Of a DNA stretch of 64,000 nt, positions 1-8,187 are shown in pieces. Below the pieces are notes generated by a model, which was given only the letters and a program-made list of their open reading frames with translations, had not been told where the DNA came from and ran no database searches. Source of the DNA: Oleidesulfovibrio alaskensis DSM 16109 (GTDB lineage: Bacteria; Desulfobacterota; Desulfovibrionia; Desulfovibrionales; Desulfovibrionaceae). A program made the position numbers and the translations under genes. Each line of letters opens with the position of its first letter. Within the stretch, counting starts at the first letter, position 1. The DNA is taken from the NCBI RefSeq assembly GCF_000482745.1, contig NZ_AXWQ01000004.1, positions 372,001 through 436,000 of the forward strand, written 5' to 3'.

Positions 1-37
1 CAGCCGCTCCGGAGTACCCGAAGCGGCTGTCGTTTTT
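1..37 (+). terminator. Rho-independent terminator of a gene upstream of the window
   Basis: CAGCCGCT (1-8) pairs with AGCGGCTG (22-29), and a run of five T follows at 33-37. The orientation suits a plus-strand gene ending before the window. It may also stop the minus-strand exonuclease transcript that ends at 65. Confidence 0.6.
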
Positions 38-64
38 CGTGCGCAGTACGAAAACAGAATATCG

Positions 65-670
65 TTAAAATGAAACAAGTCCCAGTTCGCGCATCCGCAG
101 GTGGATTTCGCGGCTTACCCAGGCATCTGTGGCGGCATAACTTATCTGTTGCCTGGACAGTTCCAGATTACTCCAGTTTGAACACTGGGCAGCTTTGGAA
201 ATGCGAAATTCAAGCAGATTTGCCGCAAGGTTACGCAATCCGTGAGTTTCCATGCCCAGTTCACGCGCCACCTCGCCCAGATCGACCACTGCGGCGTCTT
301 CAAAACAGGCCAGTTTTTTCAAATCCTTGATGTCGTCACGCACCGCAACACCGGTCTTCACGATATGCGGAGACGACAATACGTCCTGTATGCCTTCACT
401 GAAGGCCACCCAACCAAGATGGATAAGATAGACCATATCCCGCGCCGCAAACTGGATAAGCGAAGGCAGATTCATCTTGCCCTTGCGGAACGTGGGACGG
501 GTCTCTGTGTCAAATCCGATCAATTCTTCAGAATGCAGCGCCCGCAGCGCCGCTTCCAGCTCGTCTTCTGTACGCACAAGCGTAACAGGACCGGTATACC
601 GCCGGAGAGGCAGTGAATTGATCTCATCCTTACTGAATTTTTTTGTATACTTTTCTGGAATATTCTTCAT
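65..670 (-). CDS. 3'-5' exonuclease domain protein, RNase D-like (DEDDy)
   Basis: 201 residues forming a single DEDD-family 3'-5' exonuclease domain. Exo I is FDTETRP (D54, E56), a middle acidic pair lies at D112-D113, and Exo III is YAATDAW (Y178, D182), which marks the DEDDy subclass. These residues bind the two metal ions that cleave nucleotides from 3' ends. The protein is much shorter than RNase D because it lacks HRDC domains, so it resembles the stand-alone exonuclease proteins of many proteobacteria. Its substrate, RNA or DNA, cannot be told from sequence. The ATG at 670 has no clear Shine-Dalgarno sequence. It lies downstream of the sulfite reductase pair on the same strand with a gap of about 100 bp. 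Confidence 0.85.
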   Translation of the reverse strand: MKNIPEKYTKKFSKDEINSLPLRRYTGPVTLVRTEDELEAALRALHSEELIGFDTETRPTFRKGKMNLPSLIQFAARDMVYLIHLGWVAFSEGIQDVLSSPHIVKTGVAVRDDIKDLKKLACFEDAAVVDLGEVARELGMETHGLRNLAANLLEFRISKAAQCSNWSNLELSRQQISYAATDAWVSREIHLRMRELGLVSF

Positions 671-768
671 TGAGCAGGGTCCGGTAAGTCGTGGCCGGAA
701 GAAGCCGGCGGCGTTCTAATACATGAAGCGCCCCCCTTCCGTAAACCCCCGGATGCCACAAACTGCGG

Positions 769-2127
769 CTACATACGCGCCACAACCAAAAAAACAGCAT
801 GCAAAGAAGCTGCAACCGCGGAAAAAACAGCCCGTGCCGTGTCTGGCCGCATGCCTGCCAAAGTCAGCTGCATTGCTGCTGGACGGCACACTGCCGTACA
901 GTCGCGGCACAGTGTGCACGAAATTTCCGGCCGGCCTCTTTGCAGCGCTGCAGGAGTAATGGCGGAATAGCGGCACACCCGCATGCATGCGCCGCACTGC
1001 GTGCACCCCTGCCCCACGCGCATGCGCCACGGCGAAATCCGGCCCGCCAGAGCCGCCACCATACCAAGCGGACACCACACCGAGCAGTGCACCATACGCC
1101 CGGCCCGGCGGCTGAAATAAACCATCACCCCCACGCTGCACAGTCCGAAAAAAAACGCCGCCGTCGCTGCAGTAAAAGAAGAAGCCCCTGCCATGCGCAG
1201 CAGCACCGCACCGCCGAACACAACACCGGCAAGCATCCCGCGGTACAGCACACGGGCCCTGCGCGATACCGGCGCCTGAGCCCCCTGTGCCAAACGGCTG
1301 CACCGGTCATCCCACGCCCCCACATAGCAAAGATGGCTGCACCACGCAGGCCCCAGCAGCAATACCGAAACACCGAACAACCCCAGCATGAAAAAGCCGT
1401 CGCCTCTGAATAACGGTGCCGCTACAATCAGCGCAGGCACCGGCAGATGCAGATTGCCCGTCATAAGCAGCATGTCGGCCCCCAGCAGTCCCAACGCCAG
1501 CTGACCGAAAAACACCGCAGAAAACAACGCCCATATCCGCGGGCGCACAACCCGCGAAGAAGCAGGGGCATACAGCAGACGGGCAACCCATGCGGCATAT
1601 ACCGAAGCCGCCAGCATCTGCACCCATCCGGCCCCCGGCCAGAAACGGTCGGCCAGCAGCGGCATAACCGAGGCGGCCCTGTGCCGTACCGCCCACAGCA
1701 GCGCAAAAGCCATCAGGCAGGCCGCAACCTGCAGTCCCGCCGTCTGCCGGTGACGGCTGTACCGGCGGGCCGCGGCCTTGCCCAGCAGAAGCAGCATGGC
1801 CCCGCCGGTGAAAGCTATGACCGCACCCATGATGACCGCGGGTCGCACCCAGTCCGCACCGTCTGCAATGCGCCCCTGAACAAGCAGGGAAGCCGTATGC
1901 GCCCAGCTGTAGCCCGCGCCGGTCAGCAACACCGCCCCTGCAGCACGCAGCCAGGCACTGCGCAGCCACAGCAGCATGGCGGCAGCGGCCAGCGCTGCGG
2001 CCAGCCAGATATGACCGGCGCGCAGCCAGTGAGCGGCAAAAAGCAGTACGGCAAGACAAGGTGCCACAGGCAGCAGCCACAATGTCACGGTGCCGCAGAC
2101 CGTCAGGTCATCGCGTCCTGCAGACAT
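769..2127 (-). CDS. NapH/CcoG-like membrane polyferredoxin
   Basis: About 452 residues. The N-terminal three quarters are a string of hydrophobic segments (roughly 8-10 membrane helices). The C-terminal part carries two [4Fe-4S] motifs, CTQCGACMRVC and CTLCRDCTAVC. This is the layout of NapH-type quinol-to-ferredoxin electron transfer proteins. The ATG at 2127 is preferred because AGGAG sits 10 bases upstream; a TTG at 2136 would be too close to that site. The start lies inside the end of the sulfite reductase gene (stop at 2108), which suggests translational coupling. Inference: it passes membrane electrons to the neighbouring reductase. The physiological donor is unknown. Confidence 0.7.
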   Translation of the reverse strand: MSAGRDDLTVCGTVTLWLLPVAPCLAVLLFAAHWLRAGHIWLAAALAAAAMLLWLRSAWLRAAGAVLLTGAGYSWAHTASLLVQGRIADGADWVRPAVIMGAVIAFTGGAMLLLLGKAAARRYSRHRQTAGLQVAACLMAFALLWAVRHRAASVMPLLADRFWPGAGWVQMLAASVYAAWVARLLYAPASSRVVRPRIWALFSAVFFGQLALGLLGADMLLMTGNLHLPVPALIVAAPLFRGDGFFMLGLFGVSVLLLGPAWCSHLCYVGAWDDRCSRLAQGAQAPVSRRARVLYRGMLAGVVFGGAVLLRMAGASSFTAATAAFFFGLCSVGVMVYFSRRAGRMVHCSVWCPLGMVAALAGRISPWRMRVGQGCTQCGACMRVCRYSAITPAALQRGRPEISCTLCRDCTAVCRPAAMQLTLAGMRPDTARAVFSAVAASLHAVFLVVARM

Positions 2128-2755
2128 AGTCTTCAAACTCCTGCCGCCTGCTTTCCACTAATGTGCCGAACCGCAGACCGGCTTCGTAGTGCAGCATGTA
2201 AAAATCAAGACTGCGTCTGAGAATTTCAAGAGCAGATGCGCCATCGTAAACACCGGGCAGCGGTGTGGCCAGACGCGGTCTGCGTCCCAGCCGGCCGCCC
2301 GCAATCACACGCAGCCCCTGCCGGCGGCAGCTCAGCGCTTTTTCCGGACAGCGCAGCAGACACTGCCCGCAATCAATGCACCGCAACGGGTCAAATGCAG
2401 GTACGCCGGAGCCCATGTCTATGGCGTCATCAGGGCATGCCGCGGCACAGCGCCCGCACCCCGTGCACACGTTTTCGTGCACGCCGGGCGTGCACACACT
2501 GATAAATCCCATATCGGCGATATGCGGGCGCGCGCAGCCGTTAGGACAGCCGGACACCGCCACACGGAAAACATGGTGCCGGCGCAGAGGCCCGCGCAAC
2601 GAGTTACGCAAAAAAGCATCCCATGGTGATGCCTGAAGCACTCTGTCCACCTGAGCGGTAAATCCTTCGGGCACATGCAGCCCGAAACGGCAGTTTCTAC
2701 CCTGCGCTCCCCGGCAGGCGGTCACTTCCGCAGTCTGTGTCACTAATTCTGACAT
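2108..2755 (-). CDS. Small siroheme sulfite reductase (assimilatory type / AsrC-like) with built-in 2[4Fe-4S] ferredoxin
   Basis: 215 residues. C14 and C22 followed by VSGCPNGC (C70, C74) match the coupled siroheme/[4Fe-4S] cysteine pattern of sulfite and nitrite reductases. Between this and the C-terminus are two classical ferredoxin motifs, C97-x2-C100-x2-C103-x3-C107 and C126-x2-C129-x2-C132-x3-C136. Desulfovibrio species have a small monomeric assimilatory-type sulfite reductase of about this length, and AsrC is another relative. The first cysteine pair is spaced C-x7-C rather than the usual C-x5-C. GGAG lies 6 bases before the ATG. The gene overlaps the membrane polyferredoxin, its probable electron partner. 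Sulfite is the likely substrate; nitrite cannot be excluded. Confidence 0.65.
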   Translation of the reverse strand: MSELVTQTAEVTACRGAQGRNCRFGLHVPEGFTAQVDRVLQASPWDAFLRNSLRGPLRRHHVFRVAVSGCPNGCARPHIADMGFISVCTPGVHENVCTGCGRCAAACPDDAIDMGSGVPAFDPLRCIDCGQCLLRCPEKALSCRRQGLRVIAGGRLGRRPRLATPLPGVYDGASALEILRRSLDFYMLHYEAGLRFGTLVESRRQEFEDYVCRTR

Positions 2756-2846
2756 GTCAGCTCCATCATGATGTTATACAGGGCAGGCAGGCAGTGTATC
2801 GCCCGGCAGAGCCTTGTCTGTGATGCAGGTCACATTGTCTGCACAC

Positions 2847-2876
2847 AAAAAAAGCCCGTCCTGCACGGACGGGCTT
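2847..2876 (-). terminator. Terminator of mnmE
   Basis: GCCCGTCC (2854-2861) pairs with GGACGGGC (2867-2874). The minus-strand transcript then runs into seven U (A-run 2847-2853). It lies 15 bases past the mnmE stop. Confidence 0.85.
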
Positions 2877-2890
2877 GCACGGCGGCAGAA

Positions 2891-4297
2891 TCACTTGCCG
2901 ATGCAGAACGAATCAAAAATCCTGTTCAGAATATCATCCGGCGTGGTTTCGCCCGTGATTTCTGAAAGAACCGAGCAGGCAGACTCAAGGCGGACTCCCG
3001 CAAGGTCATACGGCACTCCCGAAACGATATCGGCAGCCAGCGCTTCCAGCTCTTCAAGCGCGCGCCGCAGGGCTTCCGTCTGGCGCAGGTTGGGTGCCAT
3101 ATCCGATGCGGCAGCATCTGCGGTCAGCGCGTTGCTGCGGCGCAGCACCATCTCGCGCACGGCTGCGGCCAGAGAATCCATCCCCTTTCCTTCACGGGCA
3201 GATACAGCCACATAAGGGCGACCGGCAAGTGACCGGACACACCTGTCCAGTTCATCCTCGGTCGCGGCATCGGTCTTGTTCAGCACAACAAGTACAGATC
3301 CGGCTTCCATGGCGGCCATAAGTTCCTGCTCATGCGGGCCGGTGCCCAAACGGGAATCCACCACCAGCAGCACCAGATCAGCCTGAGCGGCAAGGTCACG
3401 GCTCATGCGCACACCTTCCTGCTCCACGATGTCGCCTGTCTCGCGCAGACCGGCGGTATCAACCAGACGCACGGCCAGCCCGTCCAGCGTAATGCTTTCT
3501 TCCAGAAAATCACGTGTGGTGCCGGGAACGTCCGTCACTATGGCCCGCTTTCTGCCCAGCAGGGCATTAAGCAGACTTGATTTGCCGGCATTCACCTGTC
3601 CGGCCAGCACCACCTGAGCTCCTTCACGCCAGCAGCGGGCCCGCTCGTAGTTACCGATAAGCTTGCGGATAGCATCCGCAGTTTCTTCAACTGCGTGCAT
3701 AAAATCGGCCGGGGCAAGACATTCCACTTCATCCTCTGGAAAATCGACCGCCACACACAACTGCACACGTACCAGTTCAAGCCGTTCGCGCAGGGCGTTT
3801 ATGTGTCTGCCAAGCATGCCGTCAAGACGGGCCTGCGCCAGCCGGACGCCTTCCGCCGCCGGGGCCGCTATCATCTCGGCCACAGCCTCAGCCTGCGTCA
3901 GGTCCATGCGACCGTTAAGAAAAGCCCGTCGGGTAAATTCGCCGTGCGCCGCGGGCCGTGCGCCCTGCCGCAACACCGCATCCAGCACCGCGGCAAGAAT
4001 GGCAGGCCCGCCATGGCAGTTGATTTCCACCACATCTTCACCGGTAAACGTACGCGGTGCAGGCATGTGCACCGCCAGCACATCGTCCAGAATCCTGCGC
4101 TGCGGCGTACCGTCATGAATGCGCCCATGATGCAGCACCCGCGGTCGGAAACCGCTGAAACCGGGCGATGTGGAGTCGAACAGGGCTGTAAGTATGGCAT
4201 GGCTGCGCGGACCGCTCAGCCGGATGATGCCCACCCCGCCCTGCCCCAGCGGGGTGGCGACGGCGGCTATGGTATCTGTTCCGTGATGCTGTGACAT
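2891..4297 (-). CDS. mnmE: tRNA uridine-5-carboxymethylaminomethyl modification GTPase MnmE
   Basis: 468 residues, the usual MnmE length. With MnmG it installs the cmnm5 group on U34 of tRNAs reading two-codon boxes. The N-terminal folate-binding domain begins near VATPLGQGGVGIIRLSG. A G domain in the middle of a helical domain carries GQVNAGKSS (G1), DVPGTTRDF (G2), DTAGLRETGD (G3) and NKTD (G4). The chain ends in the diagnostic FCIGK, whose cysteine is required for modification. The ATG at 4297 is chosen over upstream in-frame starts because AGGAA lies 9 bases before it and the family begins here. It has its own terminator, and the jag terminator separates it from the upstream operon. mnmG is not in the window. 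Confidence 0.97.
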   Translation of the reverse strand: MSQHHGTDTIAAVATPLGQGGVGIIRLSGPRSHAILTALFDSTSPGFSGFRPRVLHHGRIHDGTPQRRILDDVLAVHMPAPRTFTGEDVVEINCHGGPAILAAVLDAVLRQGARPAAHGEFTRRAFLNGRMDLTQAEAVAEMIAAPAAEGVRLAQARLDGMLGRHINALRERLELVRVQLCVAVDFPEDEVECLAPADFMHAVEETADAIRKLIGNYERARCWREGAQVVLAGQVNAGKSSLLNALLGRKRAIVTDVPGTTRDFLEESITLDGLAVRLVDTAGLRETGDIVEQEGVRMSRDLAAQADLVLLVVDSRLGTGPHEQELMAAMEAGSVLVVLNKTDAATEDELDRCVRSLAGRPYVAVSAREGKGMDSLAAAVREMVLRRSNALTADAAASDMAPNLRQTEALRRALEELEALAADIVSGVPYDLAGVRLESACSVLSEITGETTPDDILNRIFDSFCIGK

Positions 4298-4312
4298 GAT
4301 GCTGTGTTCCTG

Positions 4313-4344
4313 AAAAAAATGAACCGGCGTTGAATGGACGCCGG
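4313..4344 (-). promoter_or_regulatory. Possible attenuator hairpin in the mnmE leader
   Basis: CCGGCGT (4324-4330) pairs with ACGCCGG (4338-4344). Read on the minus strand, the stem is followed after four bases by seven U (A-run 4313-4319), then by the mnmE Shine-Dalgarno. It lies downstream of the jag terminator, so it could act as a conditional terminator inside the mnmE leader. The four-base gap before the U run weakens this. Confidence 0.35.
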
Positions 4345-4391
4345 AAACAAACCGTTGCGGCACGGCACGGGCGTACCGGCTGACTATACAT

Positions 4392-4427
4392 AAAAAGCGG
4401 AGGAAAATCCTGTGGACTTTCCTCCGC
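4392..4427 (-). terminator. Terminator of the rpmH-rnpA-yidD-yidC-jag operon
   Basis: GCGGAGGAAA (4397-4406) pairs with TTTCCTCCGC (4418-4427), followed on the minus strand by five U. It lies 22 bases beyond the jag stop. Confidence 0.85.
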
Positions 4428-4448
4428 ATATCTTCGGCTGGCGGCGGG

Positions 4449-5762
4449 TTAGCCTTTGCGCCGGCGCAGGATGACCACCCTTTTCATGGGGCCTTCACCT
4501 TTGCTTCGGGTCTGGATTTCTCCATCTTCCTGCAGTGCAAGGTGCACTATGCGCCGGTGATAGGAACTGAGCGGACGCGTGGACTGGGGTTTGCCCAGCG
4601 TTTTTGCCCTGTCGGCAAGATGCAGTGCAAGATCGCGCAGCTTGTCGTCCTGACGTTCGCGGTAGTCACCGGTATCCAGCTGGATACGCACCGGGGTTCC
4701 CAGCTCCTTGGCCACAATGCGGTTTACCAGATACTGGAACGAAGCCAGCGTCTGACCTTCGCGCCCGATGAGCAGCCCGGAATTGTCACCGCAGTCTACA
4801 GAAACCTTGACGCGGTTGTCGTCGATGCGTGCGGCAAGCTGCACCTCTCCGATGACAGGCAGAATAAGTTTTTCAACGGTTGTCTGCACCAGCGAAAGAA
4901 CTTTTTCCTGATCCAGATCGGCCAGATTGACGTTGCCGGCAGAATCGCCGTTGTCTTCGTCACCGTTCTGACTGTCATCAAAATCGTCGTTCTGCAGCCC
5001 TTCGGGCAGCAAGTCTTCCGGCGCAGCGTCCGGGGCGGCGTTTTCATCCTGACCGCGGGAAGCGTCGTCGCCTCTGCTCCCTGACTTGCGGCGCGGACGC
5101 GGACGCCGTCTGCGCGAACGGCTGCGGCCGTTTTCATCTTTTTCCGCCGGTTCTGCAGCAGACTGTTCTGCTGTTTCTTCCGCCTGCGGGGCTGCCGCAG
5201 CAAAAGCTGCACCTGCAGCGGCTTCTTCAGCTTCACCGTTTCCGGAAACAGGCCCCTTGCGGACGTTACCGGCTTTAGGTGCGCCGCCGGAAGCGCCCTG
5301 CTCTTTTCTGCCCCTGCTGCCGCGCCGCGAACGCGATGAACGGGGTCTGGACTCCTGTCCTTCTTCCGTTTCCGGACGTGCGGTGTTTTCCGGCTGCGCC
5401 TGTTCGGCGTCTTTTTCAGCCTTTGCGGGGGCGGAATCCTGACGGGGCTTTTTATCCGTCTGCTTACCTGCGGTATCTCTGGTGTCGCGCTCCTTTCTGG
5501 CGGATTCATCCTTTCTGGACTGTGAATCCTCCCGCGACATAAAGCCCGTCGAACGGCCGCGCTTGTCGGCCACGGGCTGGTCGAACGACATTCTTCTTGC
5601 CCTGATGCGCGCTTTGCGTGCGCCCACAAGCCCGAAAATTCCGGACTTGGCATCATTCAGAATATCAATCTCCAGTTTTTCCCGTTCGGTATCAAAGTGG
5701 CGGCATGCCTCCCTGATGGCGTCGTCCAGACTTTTGCCCTGAAACTCCTTGAATTCATCCAT
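4449..5762 (-). CDS. jag: Jag/KhpB RNA-binding protein (Jag-N, KH, R3H)
   Basis: 437 residues. Residues about 1-55 are the Jag-N domain (FQGKSLDDAI, then SGIFGLVGARKARI). About 200 residues of low-complexity linker rich in Glu, Lys, Arg, Ser and Ala follow. The C-terminal 150 residues hold a KH domain (GLLIGREGQTL, with the GxxG loop as GREG) and an R3H domain (PLSSYHRRIVH). Family members bind RNA and influence cell-wall synthesis and division in other bacteria. It follows yidC by 39 bp, the standard order of the rpmH cluster. The linker is far longer than in most Jag proteins (about 200-250 residues in Firmicutes) and is probably disordered. Confidence 0.93.
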   Translation of the reverse strand: MDEFKEFQGKSLDDAIREACRHFDTEREKLEIDILNDAKSGIFGLVGARKARIRARRMSFDQPVADKRGRSTGFMSREDSQSRKDESARKERDTRDTAGKQTDKKPRQDSAPAKAEKDAEQAQPENTARPETEEGQESRPRSSRSRRGSRGRKEQGASGGAPKAGNVRKGPVSGNGEAEEAAAGAAFAAAAPQAEETAEQSAAEPAEKDENGRSRSRRRRPRPRRKSGSRGDDASRGQDENAAPDAAPEDLLPEGLQNDDFDDSQNGDEDNGDSAGNVNLADLDQEKVLSLVQTTVEKLILPVIGEVQLAARIDDNRVKVSVDCGDNSGLLIGREGQTLASFQYLVNRIVAKELGTPVRIQLDTGDYRERQDDKLRDLALHLADRAKTLGKPQSTRPLSSYHRRIVHLALQEDGEIQTRSKGEGPMKRVVILRRRKG

Positions 5763-5801
5763 TTATTCACCTCGAAGTCAAACGCAGTTGTCAGGCGAAG
5801 C

Positions 5802-7412
5802 CTAGGACTTGCGGAGCATCCACCACTGCTGTCCGATGGAAAGCACGTTGTTGACGAGCCAGTACACCACAAGCCCTGCGGGGAAGTTGAGGAACATGAA
5901 AGTAAAGACAACGGGCATGAACATCATGATCTTCGCCTGAGTGGGGTCGGCGGGCGCAGGAGTGAGCCGCTGCTGCAACAGCATGGTGGCACCCATCACA
6001 ACGGGGGTGATGTAGAAGGGGTCCTTGGCCGACAGGTCGGCCAGCCACACGATGTCGGTAAAAGGCAGATGCGCGATGAAAGGCGCATGACGCAGCTCGA
6101 TGGCGTTGAGCAGGCCCTGATACAGACCCAGAAAAACCGGAATCTGAAGCAGCATGGGCAGACACCCGCCCGCGGGGTTGACCTTGTAGGTCTTGTACAG
6201 CTCCATGACTTCCTGATTCATGCGCTGACGGTCGTCCCCGTATTTTTCTTTGATTTTCTGCACCATGGGCTGCAGCTTTTTCATCTGCTCCATGGACTTG
6301 TAGCTTTTCTGCGACAGAGGCCAGAAAAGCAGCTTGACCAGAATGGTCAGGATGATGATGGCCACACCGTAGTTGCCGGCATAAGAGTAGAAGAACTTCA
6401 GGCCGGAAACCAGCGGTTTAGCAAGGAAGGTGAACCAGCCGTAGTTGAGAGCCTCATCAAGATGATAAGGCATGGCGGCCAGTCTGTCGCTTTCCTTGGG
6501 ACCAATGTAGTAGCCGATGCCGAACTCGGCAGAGGAACCGGACGCAATGGAAAGAGAGCTGTTTTCCACCACGGAACGGTACACACCGCCTTCCAGCACG
6601 CCCTTGAAAGGCAGCGCGCCTTCGGCGGGGGCCATGACAGCCATGAAATAGTTGCACATCACGCCGCCCCAGTTCACGCCCTCGTCAACCTTGACGCCGG
6701 TTTCGCGCAGATCATCGGCAGATGTTTCCTGATGAAAACCGTCCTGATACCACGCCATGCGGGTCAGGTTGTAAGCGCCGCCCTCGGGGCTCAGGCTGGT
6801 CGTGCTCAGCGTCATGCCCAGACGCACGTCGCGCGAAACACCGGCAGTATCGGTCAGGCGCACCTTTTCGCTGATGAGGTAGGTTTCCGGATCAAAGCTG
6901 AGGGTTCTTTCAAACCGCACACCGTCCATTTCACCTACAAAGACCAGCTCGCCTTTGCCGGAACCGTCCAGCTTCAGGTCATCGCCTTCAAACTGCCATG
7001 CGGCCAGCTTCCACGTGGGCTGACCGTTCAGCAGCAGCCCCATGGGGGCCTTTCCGGCGGCTTCCGGCGTGACAAGCTCCACCAGCGGAGCACCTTCTTC
7101 GATGCTTTCGGTATACTTTTTCAGCCGGAAATGCTTAAGCACGCCACCCTGACTCTGAAACACCGCGGTGTACAGCGGGGTGTCCACTTTTACCTCGCGC
7201 CCTTCGGTGGGGGCAAAAGAGGATGCGGCAGGGGCGGAAGCGGTCTGCACCGGCTGCGCTACAGGCTCGGAAGCCTTCTGCTGTACGGCGGTGGCGTTTT
7301 GTTCCACAGGGGCGGGAGCAGGTGTCCAGCCCATGAACTCTGAAAGATAAGACCAGCCAATGAGAACAAAAAGGCTGAGCACAACGGCAATGATCGGACG
7401 CTTGTTTTCCAT
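5802..7412 (-). CDS. yidC: Membrane protein insertase YidC
   Basis: 536 residues, the long proteobacterial form. An N-terminal membrane anchor (PIIAVVLSLFVLIGWSYL) is followed by a large periplasmic beta domain (about residues 60-340) and a C-terminal 60KD_IMP core of about five helices. The core includes the NYGVAIIILTILVKLLFWPL segment with the functionally important hydrophilic-groove arginine region nearby. YidC inserts membrane proteins alone or with SecYEG. A Pro/Ala-rich linker lies at about residues 28-60. The start is 6 bp past the yidD stop, inside the rpmH operon. An AGGAG lies about 12 bases upstream, rather far for a Shine-Dalgarno. Confidence 0.97.
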   Translation of the reverse strand: MENKRPIIAVVLSLFVLIGWSYLSEFMGWTPAPAPVEQNATAVQQKASEPVAQPVQTASAPAASSFAPTEGREVKVDTPLYTAVFQSQGGVLKHFRLKKYTESIEEGAPLVELVTPEAAGKAPMGLLLNGQPTWKLAAWQFEGDDLKLDGSGKGELVFVGEMDGVRFERTLSFDPETYLISEKVRLTDTAGVSRDVRLGMTLSTTSLSPEGGAYNLTRMAWYQDGFHQETSADDLRETGVKVDEGVNWGGVMCNYFMAVMAPAEGALPFKGVLEGGVYRSVVENSSLSIASGSSAEFGIGYYIGPKESDRLAAMPYHLDEALNYGWFTFLAKPLVSGLKFFYSYAGNYGVAIIILTILVKLLFWPLSQKSYKSMEQMKKLQPMVQKIKEKYGDDRQRMNQEVMELYKTYKVNPAGGCLPMLLQIPVFLGLYQGLLNAIELRHAPFIAHLPFTDIVWLADLSAKDPFYITPVVMGATMLLQQRLTPAPADPTQAKIMMFMPVVFTFMFLNFPAGLVVYWLVNNVLSIGQQWWMLRKS

Positions 7413-7418
7413 GAGACG

Positions 7419-7679
7419 TCAACAGCTCCTGACGCGTTTCGCGTCTTGATGTCGGGATTCTGGTACGGGGTCATAGCCACCGGCGCACAAAGGATTGCAC
7501 CGGAGAATGCGCCGGAGGGCAAGAAATCCGCCTTTGATGATGCCGTGCCGCAGCACGGCTTCCGCGGCGTATGCGGAACAGGTGGGAACAAAACGGCACG
7601 ACGGCGGGAATAGCGGCGAGATGAAACGCTGATAAAACCTGATGGGAAGGATCGCGATTTTGCGCAGTTCGATGGTCAT
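7419..7679 (-). CDS. yidD: Membrane protein insertion efficiency factor YidD
   Basis: 86 residues. It carries the family signature: a basic amphipathic N-terminus (ALLRKIAI-like, IRFYQRFISPLFPPSCRF), then PTCSAYAAEA, HG..KG and RCNPLC.GGYDPVP. YidD is a small peripheral inner-membrane protein thought to assist YidC-mediated insertion. Its ATG overlaps the rnpA stop by 4 bp, so the two are probably translationally coupled. yidC follows directly. Confidence 0.95.
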   Translation of the reverse strand: MTIELRKIAILPIRFYQRFISPLFPPSCRFVPTCSAYAAEAVLRHGIIKGGFLALRRILRCNPLCAGGYDPVPESRHQDAKRVRSC

Positions 7680-8053
7680 GGCGTTCCGTCATTAGCCTCG
7701 CGGCACAGGCTGTCGCGGATCTCGCGCATCAGGGGCAGCAGCTCCTGCACGGCAAGATCAAGCGTTACACGCCTTGGATCGAGGCGGCGCTTGGGCACAA
7801 CAACTAAGTCCATGCCCCCCGGCATATCATCCTGATAAAGGCGGAAAAATTCTCTGAGAACACGCTTTGTCCTGTTGCGGCGGACAGCGTTTCCCACCTT
7901 GCGGCTCACGGCGAGCCCGTAGCGCCACACCGGCGCGGCACCCTCTCGTTCAAGGGCAAATACGATGAAATGCTTAGAAAAGTAACGGCGGCCTGTATTG
8001 TAGCAGGCTACGTAATCAGGCCGCCGTGTCAAACGACTTGGACGAGCCAGCAC
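7676..8053 (-). CDS. rnpA: Ribonuclease P protein component
   Basis: 125 residues. The RnpA signature is visible as GLAVSRKVGNAVRRNRTKR (the RNR motif that contacts RNase P RNA), followed by LREFFR and a VVVPKRR strand. It assists RNase P RNA in 5' processing of pre-tRNA. It starts with GTG at 8053, overlapping the rpmH stop by one base (TAGTG). The C-terminus overlaps the yidD start by 4 bp. This compact rpmH-rnpA-yidD-yidC arrangement is typical of many bacteria. Confidence 0.95.
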   Translation of the reverse strand: MLARPSRLTRRPDYVACYNTGRRYFSKHFIVFALEREGAAPVWRYGLAVSRKVGNAVRRNRTKRVLREFFRLYQDDMPGGMDLVVVPKRRLDPRRVTLDLAVQELLPLMREIRDSLCREANDGTP

Positions 8054-8187
8054 TATGCAGACAGCTTAGCTCTGCCCTTGGCTCTTCTGCGGCGCAGAAT
8101 AGCGCGGCCACTGGGGCTGCTGGAACGAGCACGAAAACCGTGAGTTCTTTTCCGGCGGATCTTGCTCGGCTGATACGTTCTTTTCAT
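8053..8187 (-). CDS. rpmH: 50S ribosomal protein L34
   Basis: 44 residues, translated by hand from the minus strand. It begins MKRTYQPSKIRRKRTHGFRA and ends in the typical basic tail with RRRRAKGRAKLSA. AAGGAG lies 7 bases before the ATG at 8187. It is the first gene of the rpmH-rnpA-yidD-yidC-jag operon. The stop codon TAG shares its last base with the rnpA GTG start. Confidence 0.97.
   Translation of the reverse strand: MKRTYQPSKIRRKRTHGFRARSSSPSGRAILRRRRAKGRAKLSA

Noticed and set aside
2768..5084. Plus-strand open frames opposite mnmE and jag
   Set aside because: These overlap well-supported genes on the minus strand and show no protein family features.
7676..8187. Possible replication origin beside rpmH-rnpA
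   Set aside because: dnaA is absent and I found no cluster of DnaA boxes (TTATCCACA) in the window.
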